The notes: generated by a model from the letters alone, not told the origin. A stretch of 62,843 nucleotides of DNA from Solobacterium sp. (GCA_022486705.1 JAKVKC010000014.1:1-62843); one strand, 5' to 3'. Positions 37,167 to 47,261 are shown, counted from the stretch's first letter. Numbers and translations are program-made.

Positions 37167-39242
37167 TTAATTGAAATACTTCACCGAAGTATCTGGTACA
37201 ACATAATCATCTTTATCTTTTGTTTCTGGTGTAAAGTAGCTGTCCTGCGTACGGAGCCAAGACAGAATGACTTCATTGTTATGCACTCTCATATAAGAAC
37301 CGCTATTGCCAACTAATGTTGCTAAAACTCTCAATTGGTCACTTTCCAGATTCAGCTGGAGCTTGCCGTTTTCGGAAATGATCAGTTCATTGTACTGTTC
37401 ACCATTGCTGCTGCTTGTATAGCCATCGCTGCCCAGCAGAAGCGCTGAGAGGAACTTGACCAGATAGCTGACATTGACCCCCTTCACCCCTGTCAGCCGC
37501 TGAATTTCGTCAGAAGCATAGCCAGCAGCTTTCATGGCAGATGAGAATGCCGCAGCCATGATATTCGTAGAAGCATAATTCAGCAGCGTAAATACTTGTT
37601 CCAATGTTTTCTGGCTGTTCAAAGCTGCGCTGGCCAGCTGCAGATACGTCCTTACTTCACTGAAAGTCAGACCTGTTCCATACTGTGCCAGCTGCTGATT
37701 GATATCATCGATTTCTTCCTGGCTGAAATTTTCTGTATCTGCCAGAAGCTGATCAGCCATATCGGCTGCCGCTTTCAGCTGTGCTTTTTCGCTCTCGCTC
37801 AGGCCATCTACCGTCGTAACAAGCTTTTCCTGCAGCCGAGAGATCACATACTGAGCATACATGACACAGACGCCTGCTTTCGTCAGCACATCGCCAGTCA
37901 GATACTTCATCATATTGGCTGGACGAGCTGAATAGTCGCCAAGATAGATGACCATGAAGGCCTGGATCACCGGCTGATACTTTACATAATCTTCTCTTGT
38001 TTTGATCAGATTCTTGGCTAAGAAAGCCAATCTTCCCTGCAGGAAAGTCTCCTGCGATTTATACGTATCCAGAATATCTGCCGAAGTATCATTTACGATG
38101 CTCAGGCTTCCACTCGCAAGTGAGAACTTCTTTGGTGAAAAGACATCAGGGTCTCCGCCGCCGGTACTGTAGATAGTGTAAACAGTTGGATTCAGCTTCT
38201 GCAGATATGCAAGCATAGCGCTTGTGTTTGTATCCTGATGTGAAGCAGTATCGTAGCCAGCGTCCAAGGTATGATCCGTCCCATATCTTGTAAAGCCCCA
38301 TTGATCCAAGGCAAGCATGGAAACAGGATCATATGCGGCAAAGATATTATGGATAAAAGCATAGTTGGTATGAAGGGCTTCTTTTTCAGCTTCAGTATCA
38401 TAGTGGACACCCGCTGGTGTACCGAAGGTATATGCATAGATATCCTCTCTCTGCAGAGAGATATTGGTCAGTCTTGGATCGCTGGCCGCATTGTCTGCAT
38501 ACCATCCGCCTACTAAATTGGCGGTCGCTGCACCTCGGCTGTAGCCAACTGTCCAGATCTTTGTATCGCCGGAAATGCCATGCCGCTGAACATAATCAGC
38601 GGAGAACCGAACGACTTCTGTCATTGCATTGTAGAAGCCTTCCGCAAAGCCCTCGGAATTGCTGCCATCGCCGATGGTAAAGTTGCCAGCCCATTCTTTT
38701 TCATAGCCGGCAGAACGTGGCACAATTGCAATCAGTGTATATGTTTTCCCGTTCTCTGTGATCTTTTTTGTGGCCACGCCAGCGCCGATCGTCTGTTCGC
38801 CAGGCTGCACTGTATAGTTCTTATTGACTTCGAAATCTTCAAAGCCTAAATTTGTTAAAAGTTCCTGCAGATTTTCGCTCTTATACCAATACGTGTCATC
38901 CGCGGAAGTATTCTTCTTATTCAGCGCTGTCAATGTTCCATTGTCATAGCAATTGATCGAAAGATCCTCATCTCTTACCGCATTGGCACTGATGGAAGAA
39001 GATGCCAATGACATTGAAGCAGTTGCCAGATGATTGTTATAGACAGATGCTGCATCTTTAAAGTAATCATCTGAGTATGCCATCTCATCCGTGTAATCCG
39101 TATCCGTAATTTCATGCGGTGTAAAATGGTAGGAATACATTTTGTATTCTGTGCTCTCTGCATTGATCGGAACGATCTGCGTACATGCAAGCACGGCTGC
39201 GAAAGCTGCTTCTGATACTTTTCTGACAGATAATCTTTTCAT
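37167..39242 (-). CDS. Secreted lipase-fold protein, paralogue of the giant's catalytic domain
   Basis: 691 residues with an N-terminal signal sequence (about 1-28, ending INAE). The catalytic region matches the giant protein: KIWTVGYSRGAATANL (Ser235), AAYDPVSML (Asp305) and FTRYGTDH (His324), with the same Asp-His spacing of 19. A helical stretch (about 400-600) follows and the C-terminus has no anchor, so it should be released. The Ser-Asp-His set fits class 3 lipase-type hydrolases. It overlaps the membrane protein gene upstream by four bases (ATGA). Confidence 0.82.
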   Translation of the reverse strand: MKRLSVRKVSEAAFAAVLACTQIVPINAESTEYKMYSYHFTPHEITDTDYTDEMAYSDDYFKDAASVYNNHLATASMSLASSSISANAVRDEDLSINCYDNGTLTALNKKNTSADDTYWYKSENLQELLTNLGFEDFEVNKNYTVQPGEQTIGAGVATKKITENGKTYTLIAIVPRSAGYEKEWAGNFTIGDGSNSEGFAEGFYNAMTEVVRFSADYVQRHGISGDTKIWTVGYSRGAATANLVGGWYADNAASDPRLTNISLQREDIYAYTFGTPAGVHYDTEAEKEALHTNYAFIHNIFAAYDPVSMLALDQWGFTRYGTDHTLDAGYDTASHQDTNTSAMLAYLQKLNPTVYTIYSTGGGDPDVFSPKKFSLASGSLSIVNDTSADILDTYKSQETFLQGRLAFLAKNLIKTREDYVKYQPVIQAFMVIYLGDYSARPANMMKYLTGDVLTKAGVCVMYAQYVISRLQEKLVTTVDGLSESEKAQLKAAADMADQLLADTENFSQEEIDDINQQLAQYGTGLTFSEVRTYLQLASAALNSQKTLEQVFTLLNYASTNIMAAAFSSAMKAAGYASDEIQRLTGVKGVNVSYLVKFLSALLLGSDGYTSSSNGEQYNELIISENGKLQLNLESDQLRVLATLVGNSGSYMRVHNNEVILSWLRTQDSYFTPETKDKDDYVVPDTSVKYFN

Positions 39243-39928
39243 GAGTTCTTATTTCCTTTCACTCCCCTGATGAATGACATATTGATGAATACCTGCGAAG
39301 GTATATAGAAGATCCACACCAAATAGAAAGATACTGCATACAGCGTGGTGCTCAGCCCCGCCGCATTGCGGATGCCGACCGATACATCGCAGCCGAAGAA
39401 CAGCAGGATCCCAATCGCAAGCAGAAGTTTCTCAGGTGTATGTTCTTTGACATAATTATGCCAAGCAGAGAAAACATTTACGGTAAGATTTGCCATAGAG
39501 TAAGAAGATGCCAGCAAGGTGAAATCTGTCTTTGCCACAAAGACAGCTAAGAAAACAAACAGAACCGCTCTGGCCAACAGGCTGATCTTATTCACCCCCA
39601 GATACAATGCATAAACTGTCTGCACAGCACAGAAGAGCAGAATACCGATGATATAGTAATTATTGATGCCCACTAAGAACAGATCTGCGCACAGTGTCAG
39701 CAGAAGGGCCAAAGGGATCGCTTTCTCTTTCCATGTTCCGTGACTGACATTCCCATGAATGTAGAAATGCAGCATGACAATAAAGTTCAGTATGATCGCT
39801 GGATACTGCATCTTTGTATATACTGATTCCGGTACGCATGTCTGCAAAGAAACTGTTCCAGCTAAAAGAGCAGCTTCTGCCACAAAGTAACACAATAAAA
39901 TGGTCCTATCTCCGCCTGCTTTGCTCAT
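39239..39928 (-). CDS. YhhN/lysoplasmalogenase-like membrane protein
   Basis: 229 residues from the ATG at 39928; the frame can be extended to a TTG at 39967 but with no better RBS. About eight membrane helices. Acidic and aromatic membrane motifs of the YhhN/TMEM86 family are visible: LTLCADLFLVGINNYYIIGILLFCAVQTVYAL and LLFFGCDVSVGIRN. Family members cleave the vinyl-ether bond of lysoplasmalogens. It is translationally coupled to the lipase gene, which fits a role in lipid processing. Family call is by pattern and moderate. Confidence 0.6.
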   Translation of the reverse strand: MSKAGGDRTILLCYFVAEAALLAGTVSLQTCVPESVYTKMQYPAIILNFIVMLHFYIHGNVSHGTWKEKAIPLALLLTLCADLFLVGINNYYIIGILLFCAVQTVYALYLGVNKISLLARAVLFVFLAVFVAKTDFTLLASSYSMANLTVNVFSAWHNYVKEHTPEKLLLAIGILLFFGCDVSVGIRNAAGLSTTLYAVSFYLVWIFYIPSQVFINMSFIRGVKGNKNS

Positions 39929-40009
39929 ATCTTTTCGTCCCCGTTTTTTAAAGAATGTGTAGTGCAAGTATATGTAGTGCTTTGATCATTTGTGTACGCA
40001 TAAAAACAG

Positions 40010-40036
40010 CTATAATATCCGCTATCAGTATTATAG
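40010..40036. promoter_or_regulatory. Perfect 8-base inverted repeat upstream of the lipase operon
   Basis: CTATAATA (40010-40017) and TATTATAG (40029-40036) are perfect inverted copies separated by 11 bases. Either arm contains a -10-like TATAAT/TATTAT, so a bound regulator could block the promoter of the membrane protein-lipase-giant operon. Regulator unknown. Confidence 0.4.
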
Positions 40037-40122
40037 TATGAACCGTCTTCTTTATGCTGTATTATTACAAAATACTCTTTTGCAAAAAGCCATTTTAAAC
40101 TGCTGTTTGAAACAATTTTGCA

Positions 40123-40150
40123 TAAAAAACTAAGCCGTTTTCAGCTTAGC
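40123..40150 (-). terminator. Terminator of the HAD-barnase-barstar operon
   Basis: On the minus strand CTAAGC and GCTTAG flank TGAAAACG and are followed by TTTTTTATG. Confidence 0.8.
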
Positions 40151-40161
40151 AATTTGATTTA

Positions 40162-40440
40162 TCAGTCTTCCGCAAAATGGATATGAATATGCGGATTCTC
40201 TTCTGCCGCTCTTCCCAGGACCATCAGTACTTTGTATGCATACTTTTCCTGGCAGATTGCATCAATATTGTCTCTTGTCAGCAGGATGTCCACATCTGTA
40301 TCCACTTCGGATAAAACATCATTCAAAGCATCCAGGTTTTTGCCGAAATGCGCCGGAAGCGTAAATAATTCCTTCATATAGAGGGACATGGATTCCCGAT
40401 CCATGATCCGATTTGCATCAAGTATGATCTGCTTATTCAT
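40162..40440 (-). CDS. Barstar-type ribonuclease inhibitor
   Basis: 92 residues from the ATG at 40440. The barstar signature HFGKNLDALNDVL holds the two acidic contacts (Asp37, Asp41, matching barstar Asp35 and Asp39); the usual Trp between them is Asn40. Barstar blocks the active site of barnase in the cytoplasm before export. The gene overlaps the barnase gene by 8 bases, so both are made together. No signal peptide, as expected for immunity. Confidence 0.88.
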   Translation of the reverse strand: MNKQIILDANRIMDRESMSLYMKELFTLPAHFGKNLDALNDVLSEVDTDVDILLTRDNIDAICQEKYAYKVLMVLGRAAEENPHIHIHFAED

Positions 40441-40894
40441 AGTTTCCATCTCCATACAGCAAAGTAAATGTTTCGTAATGGTCATTGGTATAGTAGATAT
40501 CAATATTCTGAGCATCATCATCGTAGATGATCCTCTCTGCCCCGCGTGAAGTCTTCGTCAGTGTATTGATATCGCACTCATAGTATTTTCCCGAGATCTG
40601 CGGCAGCACTTCTTCATAGTTGCCATAGACATCGCCGCCGATGCATCTGCCTTCGACTGTTTCATGCAGAGCACCGCCTGACCAGCCCTTTTTCCTGGCT
40701 TCTTTTTTTGTCATATAGCAGGAAGGAAGATGCTGATACATTTCCAGATACAGGGCAACTTCATTCTTCTGATCCGTGACAATATCTTCAGCAATGGCCG
40801 GCGATGACTTTCTTGTCGCCGCAGTGCTTGGCTTAGTGCATGCACAAAGGTTCAGGCACAGAAAACATGCAAGCAGTTTCTTCAGCGCATCCAT
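40433..40894 (-). CDS. Barnase-type ribonuclease, exported as a lipoprotein
   Basis: 153 residues. N-terminal lipobox LCAC (Cys19) suggests membrane anchoring outside the cell, unlike the soluble secreted barnase. The catalytic set is complete: Lys63 (MTKKEA), Glu106 (YYECDIN), Arg117, Arg121 (RGAERII) and His139 (NDHYETF), corresponding to barnase Lys27, Glu73, Arg83, Arg87, His102. GRCIGGDVYGNYEEVLP is also typical. Cleaves RNA after guanosine. Starts 13 bases inside the HAD gene, with a weak RBS; paired with barstar downstream. Confidence 0.88.
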   Translation of the reverse strand: MDALKKLLACFLCLNLCACTKPSTAATRKSSPAIAEDIVTDQKNEVALYLEMYQHLPSCYMTKKEARKKGWSGGALHETVEGRCIGGDVYGNYEEVLPQISGKYYECDINTLTKTSRGAERIIYDDDAQNIDIYYTNDHYETFTLLYGDGNYE

Positions 40895-41559
40895 GATGTA
40901 TCTTCAAGAAAGAGATGAGCAATTTCTTCATAGCTGGATACGATCTTTACCGGGTACTCCGAAATGCAGCGTCTTTCATATTCAAACCAAATGGGAACCA
41001 TGCCAGCTTTTACAGCACCTTGGATATCTGTCGCAAAAGTATCGCCGATAAAGGCCACTTCACCTGTCTTCAGCCCCATCTTTTCAGCCATGATCTCATA
41101 GATCTTCGGATCTGGCTTATGGATCCCGTACTCACCTGAAGCAATGATGACATCAAAGTATTTTTCAATCTTAGCTGACGCAATCTTTTTCTTCTGAAAT
41201 CTTTCATCACCATTGGTCAGAATGCCAAGCTTATATTTTTCCTTTAACAGCGGCAGTGTCTTCTTTACGCCAGGGATCAATACCTGCGATTTGCAGAACT
41301 CCTCATTCCATTTTTCTTTCCATGCCTGAATGTCCATCTCCGGCACATAGTACTTCTGCACCAAAGAAAAGACATGATCCTTTTTTATTGACCCATATTC
41401 ATCCCAGATCATGCATCTCTGCACCATGCTTTCAAACTCGACCGAAGAAGGATCCATCTCCGGCCGCATCTCATGCAGGAACGCACGAAAAAGATAATAT
41501 GCAGATTCATATCGTTTGGACAAAGTGCAGTCAAAATCAAATACTATTCCTTTTATCAT
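40882..41559 (-). CDS. HAD-superfamily hydrolase
   Basis: 225 residues from the ATG at 41559, chosen because HAD proteins begin directly with MIKGIVFDFDCT. All four motifs are present: DFDCT (nucleophile Asp8), ILTNG, lysine in HKPDP, and GDTFATDIQGA. Cytosolic phosphatase of phosphoglycolate-phosphatase/YjjG type; substrate unknown. The frame could be extended to 41637, but the promoter at 41566-41593 would then lie inside the gene. Overlaps the barnase gene by 13 bases. Confidence 0.85.
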   Translation of the reverse strand: MIKGIVFDFDCTLSKRYESAYYLFRAFLHEMRPEMDPSSVEFESMVQRCMIWDEYGSIKKDHVFSLVQKYYVPEMDIQAWKEKWNEEFCKSQVLIPGVKKTLPLLKEKYKLGILTNGDERFQKKKIASAKIEKYFDVIIASGEYGIHKPDPKIYEIMAEKMGLKTGEVAFIGDTFATDIQGAVKAGMVPIWFEYERRCISEYPVKIVSSYEEIAHLFLEDTSWMR

Positions 41560-41565
41560 GCCATT

Positions 41566-41593
41566 ATCATAACAAGAAAAAACGCGGATGCAA
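41566..41593 (-). promoter_or_regulatory. Promoter of the HAD-barnase-barstar operon
   Basis: TTGCAT (41588-41593) and TATGAT (41566-41571) lie 16 bases apart, with the extended -10 TGT directly before TATGAT. Transcription would begin about at the ATG at 41559, implying a leaderless mRNA. Confidence 0.6.
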
Positions 41594-41656
41594 TTCTTAA
41601 ACATGCACTTATTGAAAATCTGCACATGAATGAACATTTTTTCCTGTCAATTCCCA

Positions 41657-41685
41657 CAAAAAAAGACACTCTCATAAGAGAATGC
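41657..41685 (-). terminator. Terminator of tuf
   Basis: On the minus strand CATTCTC-TTAT-GAGAGTG (one T-G pair) followed by TCTTTTTTT. Confidence 0.85.
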
Positions 41686-41702
41686 CCTTTGTTTGAAAGC
41701 AA

Positions 41703-42896
41703 TTACTTGTCGATCTCTGTGATCGATCCAGAACCTACTGTTCTGCCACCTTCACGGATGGAGAACTTTGTGCCCTTTTCAATAGCGATAGGATCCAAGA
41801 GCTCAACGCTCATGACAACGTTATCGCCAGGCATGCACATATCAGTTCCTTCAGGAAGAGTGATGACACCAGTAACGTCTGTTGTTCTGAAATAGAACTG
41901 AGGACGATAGTTGGAGACGAACGGTGTATGACGGCCGCCTTCTTCCTTAGTCAGTACATAGACCTGAGCCTTGAACTGTGTATGAGGAGTAACGGATCCT
42001 GGCTTAGCCAGAACCTGTCCACGCTCAACCTGTTCACGGTTGATACCACGGAGCAGTGCACCGATGTTATCGCCGGCCTGAGCAAAGTCCAGAGTCTTTC
42101 TGAACATTTCAATGCCAGTAACAACTGTCTTCTGTGTAGGCTTGATACCAACGATTTCAACTTCATCGTTCATGTTCAGCTTACCGCGCTCGACACGGCC
42201 TGTAGCAACTGTGCCACGGCCTGTGATCGTGAAGACATCTTCAATTGCCATTAAGAATGGCTTATCGAATTCATGAACTGGAGCTGGGATATAAGAGTCA
42301 ACAGCATCAAGGAGCTCCTTGATAGCTGGTGTCCACTTAGGATCGCCTTCCAGAGCCTTCAGAGCAGAACCGCGGATAATAGGAGCATTGTCTCCATCAA
42401 ATCCATATTCTGTCAGAAGTTCACGTACTTCCATCTCGACAAGATCGATCAATTCAGGATCGTCGACCATGTCGCACTTGTTCAGGAAGACAACAATCTT
42501 AGGTACGCCTACCTGACGGGAGAGCAGGATGTGCTCACGTGTCTGAGGCATTGGTCCATCAGTTGCTGCAACGACGAGGATTGCTCCATCCATCTGTGCT
42601 GCACCTGTGATCATGTTCTTGACATAGTCAGCGTGCCCTGGGCAGTCGACATGTGCATAATGTCTCTTGTTTGTCTGATACTCAACGTGTGCTGTGTTGA
42701 TTGTGATGCCACGTTCTCTCTCTTCTGGTGCTCCGTCGATTGCATCATATGCTTCAAACGCAGCCTTACCATCTTCTGGATGAGTTGAGAGATACTTTGT
42801 GATTGCAGCTGTCAGAGTAGTCTTGCCATGGTCAACGTGTCCGATTGTACCAATGTTTACATGCTCCAAGCTACGGTCAAAATGTTCCTTTGCCAT
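41703..42896 (-). CDS. tuf: Translation elongation factor Tu
   Basis: 397 residues. G1 GHVDHGKT, switch [13 protein letters not shown]3 [22 protein letters not shown]4 NKCDMVD, and domains II-III with [11 protein letters not shown] and FRTTDVTG. Delivers aminoacyl-tRNA to the A site. Has its own promoter at 42944-42972 besides read-through from fusA. Confidence 0.99.
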   Translation of the reverse strand: MAKEHFDRSLEHVNIGTIGHVDHGKTTLTAAITKYLSTHPEDGKAAFEAYDAIDGAPEERERGITINTAHVEYQTNKRHYAHVDCPGHADYVKNMITGAAQMDGAILVVAATDGPMPQTREHILLSRQVGVPKIVVFLNKCDMVDDPELIDLVEMEVRELLTEYGFDGDNAPIIRGSALKALEGDPKWTPAIKELLDAVDSYIPAPVHEFDKPFLMAIEDVFTITGRGTVATGRVERGKLNMNDEVEIVGIKPTQKTVVTGIEMFRKTLDFAQAGDNIGALLRGINREQVERGQVLAKPGSVTPHTQFKAQVYVLTKEEGGRHTPFVSNYRPQFYFRTTDVTGVITLPEGTDMCMPGDNVVMSVELLDPIAIEKGTKFSIREGGRTVGSGSITEIDK

Positions 42897-42943
42897 ATTG
42901 GTCTTTTTTTCCTCCTGGTTATTTACCTTTTCAGTCTGTTCTC

Positions 42944-42972
42944 ATTCTACTTGAATCAGAACATCTTTGCAA
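42944..42972 (-). promoter_or_regulatory. Internal promoter for tuf
   Basis: In the 104-base fusA-tuf gap the minus strand has TTGCAA (42967-42972), 17 bases, TAGAAT (42944-42949). This fits the extra tuf expression seen in many bacteria. Confidence 0.6.
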
Positions 42973-43000
42973 TAAGTTCGTGTTGCAAAATCAACGATTA

Positions 43001-45079
43001 TTACTCACCTTTTACAGAGTTCTTCTCGATGATTTCCTTCGCAATGTTCTTTGGAACTTCTTCATAGTGATCCATCTGCATTGTGAAGATTCCACGTCCC
43101 TGTGTGAAGCCACGCAGGTCAGTGACATAGCCAAACATCTCAGCCAGAGGTACGAACGCCTTGACCTTGATGGCATTGCCTGTTTCTTCCTGTTCACGGA
43201 TCTGTCCACGTCTCTTTGTGACATCTCCCATGACAGCGCCTAAGTACTCAGACGGTGCTGTAATATCGACCGCCATGATTGGCTCCAGGATCGTTGGGCT
43301 GCACTTCTTAGCAGCTTCTCTCAATGCGAGGGAAGCAGCGATCTTATATGCCTGCTCGGATGAATCGACATCATGGTAGGAACCGTCGAACAGTTCTGCT
43401 CTGATATCAACGACCGGATAACCGGCAACAAGACCATTTGGAAGAGCTTCTTCCAGACCCTGCTGTGTTGGCTTGATGAATTCCTTAGGAATCGATCCGC
43501 CGACTGTCTTATCTTCAAACTCAAATCCCTTGCCTGGGTTCGGGATGAATCTGATCCATACATCACCATACTGACCATGTCCGCCAGACTGTCTGATGAA
43601 ACGTCCTTCAACTTCAGCCTGTGCTTTGATTGTTTCACGGTAGGCAACCTGCGGTGCGCCCGCTGTTGCTTCGACCTTGAATTCTCTTCTCATACGGTCA
43701 AGGATGATATCCAGCTGAAGTTCACCGACACCGGCAATGATTGTCTGGCCTGTTTCTTCATCTGTATATGTCTTGAAGGTTGGATCTTCTTCTGCAAGCT
43801 TCTGCAGAGCAACATCCATCTTCTGGGAATCTGCCTTTGTCTTTGGCTCTACTGACATCTGGATAACTGGATCTGGGAACACCATCTGCATCAGTTCGAT
43901 TGGATGATCTTCATCGCAGAGCGTATCAGATGTAGCGGTATACTTCAGACCGACAGCGCCGGCGATATCACCTGTATAAACATCAGTAATATCCGCTCTG
44001 TGGTTTGCATGCATACGGACCAGACGGCCCAGTCTTTCTCTCTTGCCCTTGGTTGCATTCAGTACGTAAGAACCAGCTGAAGCATGTCCAGAGTAAACTC
44101 TGAAATATGTCAGACGTCCTACGAACGGATCAGTAGCGATCTTGAATGCTAAAGCAGAGAATGGCTGATCATCGCTAGGATGACGTACTTCTGGGGTGCC
44201 ATCATCCAGATGTCCGTTGATAGCTGGGACATCGGTAGGAGCTGGCAGATAATCTACGACTGCATCCAGCAGCATCTGAACACCCTTGTTCTTATATGCG
44301 GAGCCGCACAGAACTGGGAAGAATTCAGAAGTCAGGACACCTTTGCGGATTGCTCTCTTGATCTCTTCGATCGTTGGCTCTTCGCCTTCCAGGACCTTCA
44401 TCATGACATCATCGTCATAATCAGCAATAGCCTCGAGCATTGCTGCTCTCTTTGCCTTTGCTTCTTCTACGAACTGGTCTTCAATCTCTTCAACATGGAT
44501 ATCTGTACCCAGATCGTTTTCATACATTTCCTGCTTCATTGTAACGAGATCGATGATTCCGCGGAATGAACCTTCAGCACCGATCGGCATCTGGATAGCA
44601 GCTGCCTTGGCACCTAAACGGTCACCGATAGAAGCGACACTCATATTGAAGTCAGCTCCGGTAGCGTCCATCTTGTTTGAGAAGACAATACGCGGAACAT
44701 GATATTCACTGGCCTGTCTCCAGACAGTTTCTGTCTGCGGCTCAACTCCAGCCTTGGAGTCGAGTACCGTGACGGCACCATCCAGTACACGCAGAGAACG
44801 TTCAACTTCAGCAGTGAAGTCGACGTGCCCCGGAGTATCGATAATATTGATCTGGCAGTCCTTCCAATGACATGTAGTAGCAGCAGAAGTGATCGTGATT
44901 CCACGTTCCTGTTCCTGCGCCATCCAGTCCATCTGGGAAGCACCGTCATGAGTCTCACCGATCTTATAAATCTTACCTGTGTAATACAGAATACGCTCTG
45001 TTGTTGTGGTCTTGCCTGCATCAATATGAGCCATGATTCCAATATTACGAATCTTGTCTAATGGGAACTCTCTTGGCAT
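43001..45079 (-). CDS. fusA: Translation elongation factor G
   Basis: 692 residues, five-domain EF-G. G1 [19 protein letters not shown], switch [14 protein letters not shown]3 [10 protein letters not shown]4 NKMDATGA, and domain IV tip [14 protein letters not shown]. Catalyses translocation and ribosome recycling with RRF. Starts 18 bases after rpsG. Confidence 0.99.
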   Translation of the reverse strand: MPREFPLDKIRNIGIMAHIDAGKTTTTERILYYTGKIYKIGETHDGASQMDWMAQEQERGITITSAATTCHWKDCQINIIDTPGHVDFTAEVERSLRVLDGAVTVLDSKAGVEPQTETVWRQASEYHVPRIVFSNKMDATGADFNMSVASIGDRLGAKAAAIQMPIGAEGSFRGIIDLVTMKQEMYENDLGTDIHVEEIEDQFVEEAKAKRAAMLEAIADYDDDVMMKVLEGEEPTIEEIKRAIRKGVLTSEFFPVLCGSAYKNKGVQMLLDAVVDYLPAPTDVPAINGHLDDGTPEVRHPSDDQPFSALAFKIATDPFVGRLTYFRVYSGHASAGSYVLNATKGKRERLGRLVRMHANHRADITDVYTGDIAGAVGLKYTATSDTLCDEDHPIELMQMVFPDPVIQMSVEPKTKADSQKMDVALQKLAEEDPTFKTYTDEETGQTIIAGVGELQLDIILDRMRREFKVEATAGAPQVAYRETIKAQAEVEGRFIRQSGGHGQYGDVWIRFIPNPGKGFEFEDKTVGGSIPKEFIKPTQQGLEEALPNGLVAGYPVVDIRAELFDGSYHDVDSSEQAYKIAASLALREAAKKCSPTILEPIMAVDITAPSEYLGAVMGDVTKRRGQIREQEETGNAIKVKAFVPLAEMFGYVTDLRGFTQGRGIFTMQMDHYEEVPKNIAKEIIEKNSVKGE

Positions 45080-45097
45080 TTATAACTCCTTCCTATA

Positions 45098-45571
<474 letters not shown>

Positions 45572-45586
45572 CTATCTTCCCCTCTC

Positions 45587-46003
45587 TCACTTGCTCTTCG
45601 GTTTCTTTGCACCATACAAAGAACGCGACTGATTTCTATCAGCGACACCAGCGCAGTCCAATGTACCACGGATAATGTGGTAACGGACACCTGGAAGATC
45701 CTTGACACGGCCGCCTCTGATCATAACGACAGAGTGCTCCTGCAGGTTATGGCCTACGCCTGGGATGTATGCTGTAACTTCGAGTCCATTGGATAAACGG
45801 ACACGTGCATACTTACGCAGAGCAGAGTTTGGCTTCTTAGGTGTCATTGTTCCGACACGTGTGCAGACGCCTCTCTTCTGTGGGCTGTCAAGCTTTGTTG
45901 CATGATTCTGAAGTGTGTTAAAGCCTCTGTTCAATGCAGGGGACTTTGACTTGTAAACTTTATCAGTACGGCCTTTGCGTACTAACTGGTTTATTGTTGG
46001 CAT
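45587..46003 (-). CDS. rpsL: 30S ribosomal protein S12
   Basis: 138 residues. [12 protein letters not shown] start, [20 protein letters not shown] (lysine at the classical streptomycin position, so no resistance change there) and [20 protein letters not shown]. Decoding-centre protein. First gene of the str operon. Confidence 0.98.
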   Translation of the reverse strand: MPTINQLVRKGRTDKVYKSKSPALNRGFNTLQNHATKLDSPQKRGVCTRVGTMTPKKPNSALRKYARVRLSNGLEVTAYIPGVGHNLQEHSVVMIRGGRVKDLPGVRYHIIRGTLDCAGVADRNQSRSLYGAKKPKSK

Positions 46004-46098
46004 TGTAATCTCCTCTCACTTTATGCACACATTACCAAGTGTGCCTTCTCTTAGACTAAATTTAAGTCTCACAAAGAGACCTTTTTTCGCTAAGCGTT
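46004..46098 (-). promoter_or_regulatory. rpsL leader with two hairpins
   Basis: The leader holds GCACAC (46025-46030)/GTGTGC (46039-46044) and GTCTC (46066-46070)/GAGAC (46076-46080) inverted repeats. These may form an autoregulatory str-operon leader; no ligand is known. Confidence 0.4.
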
Positions 46099-46102
46099 TA
46101 TA

Positions 46103-46131
46103 ATATTAGCTTTACCCTGCCCATATGTCAA
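46103..46131 (-). promoter_or_regulatory. Promoter of rpsL-rpsG-fusA-tuf
   Basis: On the minus strand TTGACA (46126-46131) and TAATAT (46103-46108) are separated by exactly 17 bases, a near-consensus sigma-A promoter. Confidence 0.8.
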
Positions 46132-46304
46132 TGATTTTTACAAAATTTTTTTGTCCACACATCCGTGCGTGTCTTATAGCATATTTTGGCTGAACCACCA
46201 GTTTTTCCATGCTTTATCTTTTTTTGCTTTCAGCCGTCTGGAACGGCACCGCTGGCAGTTCACAGAATTTTCAGAAAAATACCCTGTCTGTCTCCCGCAA
46301 TCCC

Positions 46305-46333
46305 TTTCATTTTAAAAACATGTCATATATAAT
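46305..46333 (+). promoter_or_regulatory. Promoter candidate for the zinc-ribbon protein gene
   Basis: TTTCAT (46305-46310), 17 bases, TATAAT (46328-46333). The -10 is consensus, the -35 weak. No gene or other signal is seen in the rest of the gap from 46132 to 46304. Confidence 0.45.
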
Positions 46334-46356
46334 GAAACGAGATTTTAGGAGGTACT

Positions 46357-47256
46357 ATGAGCAAGAATAATAAAGTATGCGATTTTTGTCTTAGCGAAGC
46401 AAGCGGAATGTTCAGCCGTCATGAAAAAACAGCAGACGGGCACTATATATGCAAGAACTGCAAAGCCATCATTCAAAGTTATGGACTGCCAGTAAAGTAT
46501 GACCTGTTCCAAGCCTTGGTAACAGCGCAGCCGAACATGAAAGATATGATCATGGACACTTGGCTGGAGAACAATAAAGCAGCGGATGCTTTAGCAAAGT
46601 TCTATCCTCTCCCGCAGATCCTTCTGCATGATGGAGAGCACTGCTTAAATGCGGTCAAAGCAGTATATAACGTCAAGAAAGAATCAATTCCGCAGGAATT
46701 TGCGGTCAAGAGCATTGCAGATATTCGCAAAGGCACCATCCAGAATATTGAGGATTCACCGGAAAGATCCGGATCGGAAAAGGTCGAAGGCATGCTGTAT
46801 GAAACAGAAGCTGCGCTCTACTTCCTGTCTGAGAAGATCGTCAATGTCCATCGTTTAGGCTATGTAAAGCGGAACACAAAGGATATGGATCATGTTGTGA
46901 TCCAGACACCTTCCAAAAAGTTTACCTATTCTGTGCCGCATTCTGATCTGTTCTTTATGAGAGAACGGTTCTATCAGAAGGTCAACGCAGTCCTGAACAA
47001 TAAGCGCCAGCATCTGATCTATATCTCAGATGACAACCAGCTGACCGTAACACCTGGCATCTATGATATTCCGCGCACCCTGAAACCTGGCATCTACAAA
47101 GTCAAGGCCATCAATGATGCCGGTCTCCATGTCAAAGATGCACTGGGACATGTCAAAGATTATTATGAAAATGAAGAATCGATCGATCTCAGTGCCGGCG
47201 GCACATTGGAATGCACTGGCGAATATAAGCTTGAGTGGGTCGGCGATAAAAAGTAA
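46357..47256 (+). CDS. DUF4428-type zinc-ribbon protein of unknown function
   Basis: 299 residues. N-terminal zinc ribbon with C8-x2-C11 and C32-x2-C35, as in DUF4428. A middle region of mixed alpha/beta follows, and a C-terminal part with repeated TPGIYDIP / KPGIYKVKAIND strands suggests a beta-sandwich. No signal peptide, so cytosolic. RBS TAGGAGG precedes ATG. Monocistronic with its own terminator. Function unknown. Confidence 0.75.
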   Translation: MSKNNKVCDFCLSEASGMFSRHEKTADGHYICKNCKAIIQSYGLPVKYDLFQALVTAQPNMKDMIMDTWLENNKAADALAKFYPLPQILLHDGEHCLNAVKAVYNVKKESIPQEFAVKSIADIRKGTIQNIEDSPERSGSEKVEGMLYETEAALYFLSEKIVNVHRLGYVKRNTKDMDHVVIQTPSKKFTYSVPHSDLFFMRERFYQKVNAVLNNKRQHLIYISDDNQLTVTPGIYDIPRTLKPGIYKVKAINDAGLHVKDALGHVKDYYENEESIDLSAGGTLECTGEYKLEWVGDKK

Positions 47257-47261
47257 AGAAA

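Noticed and set aside
43373-43855. 160-codon plus-strand frame opposite fusA
   Set aside because: Codon-bias shadow of fusA, Cys/Phe/Leu-rich translation without motif.
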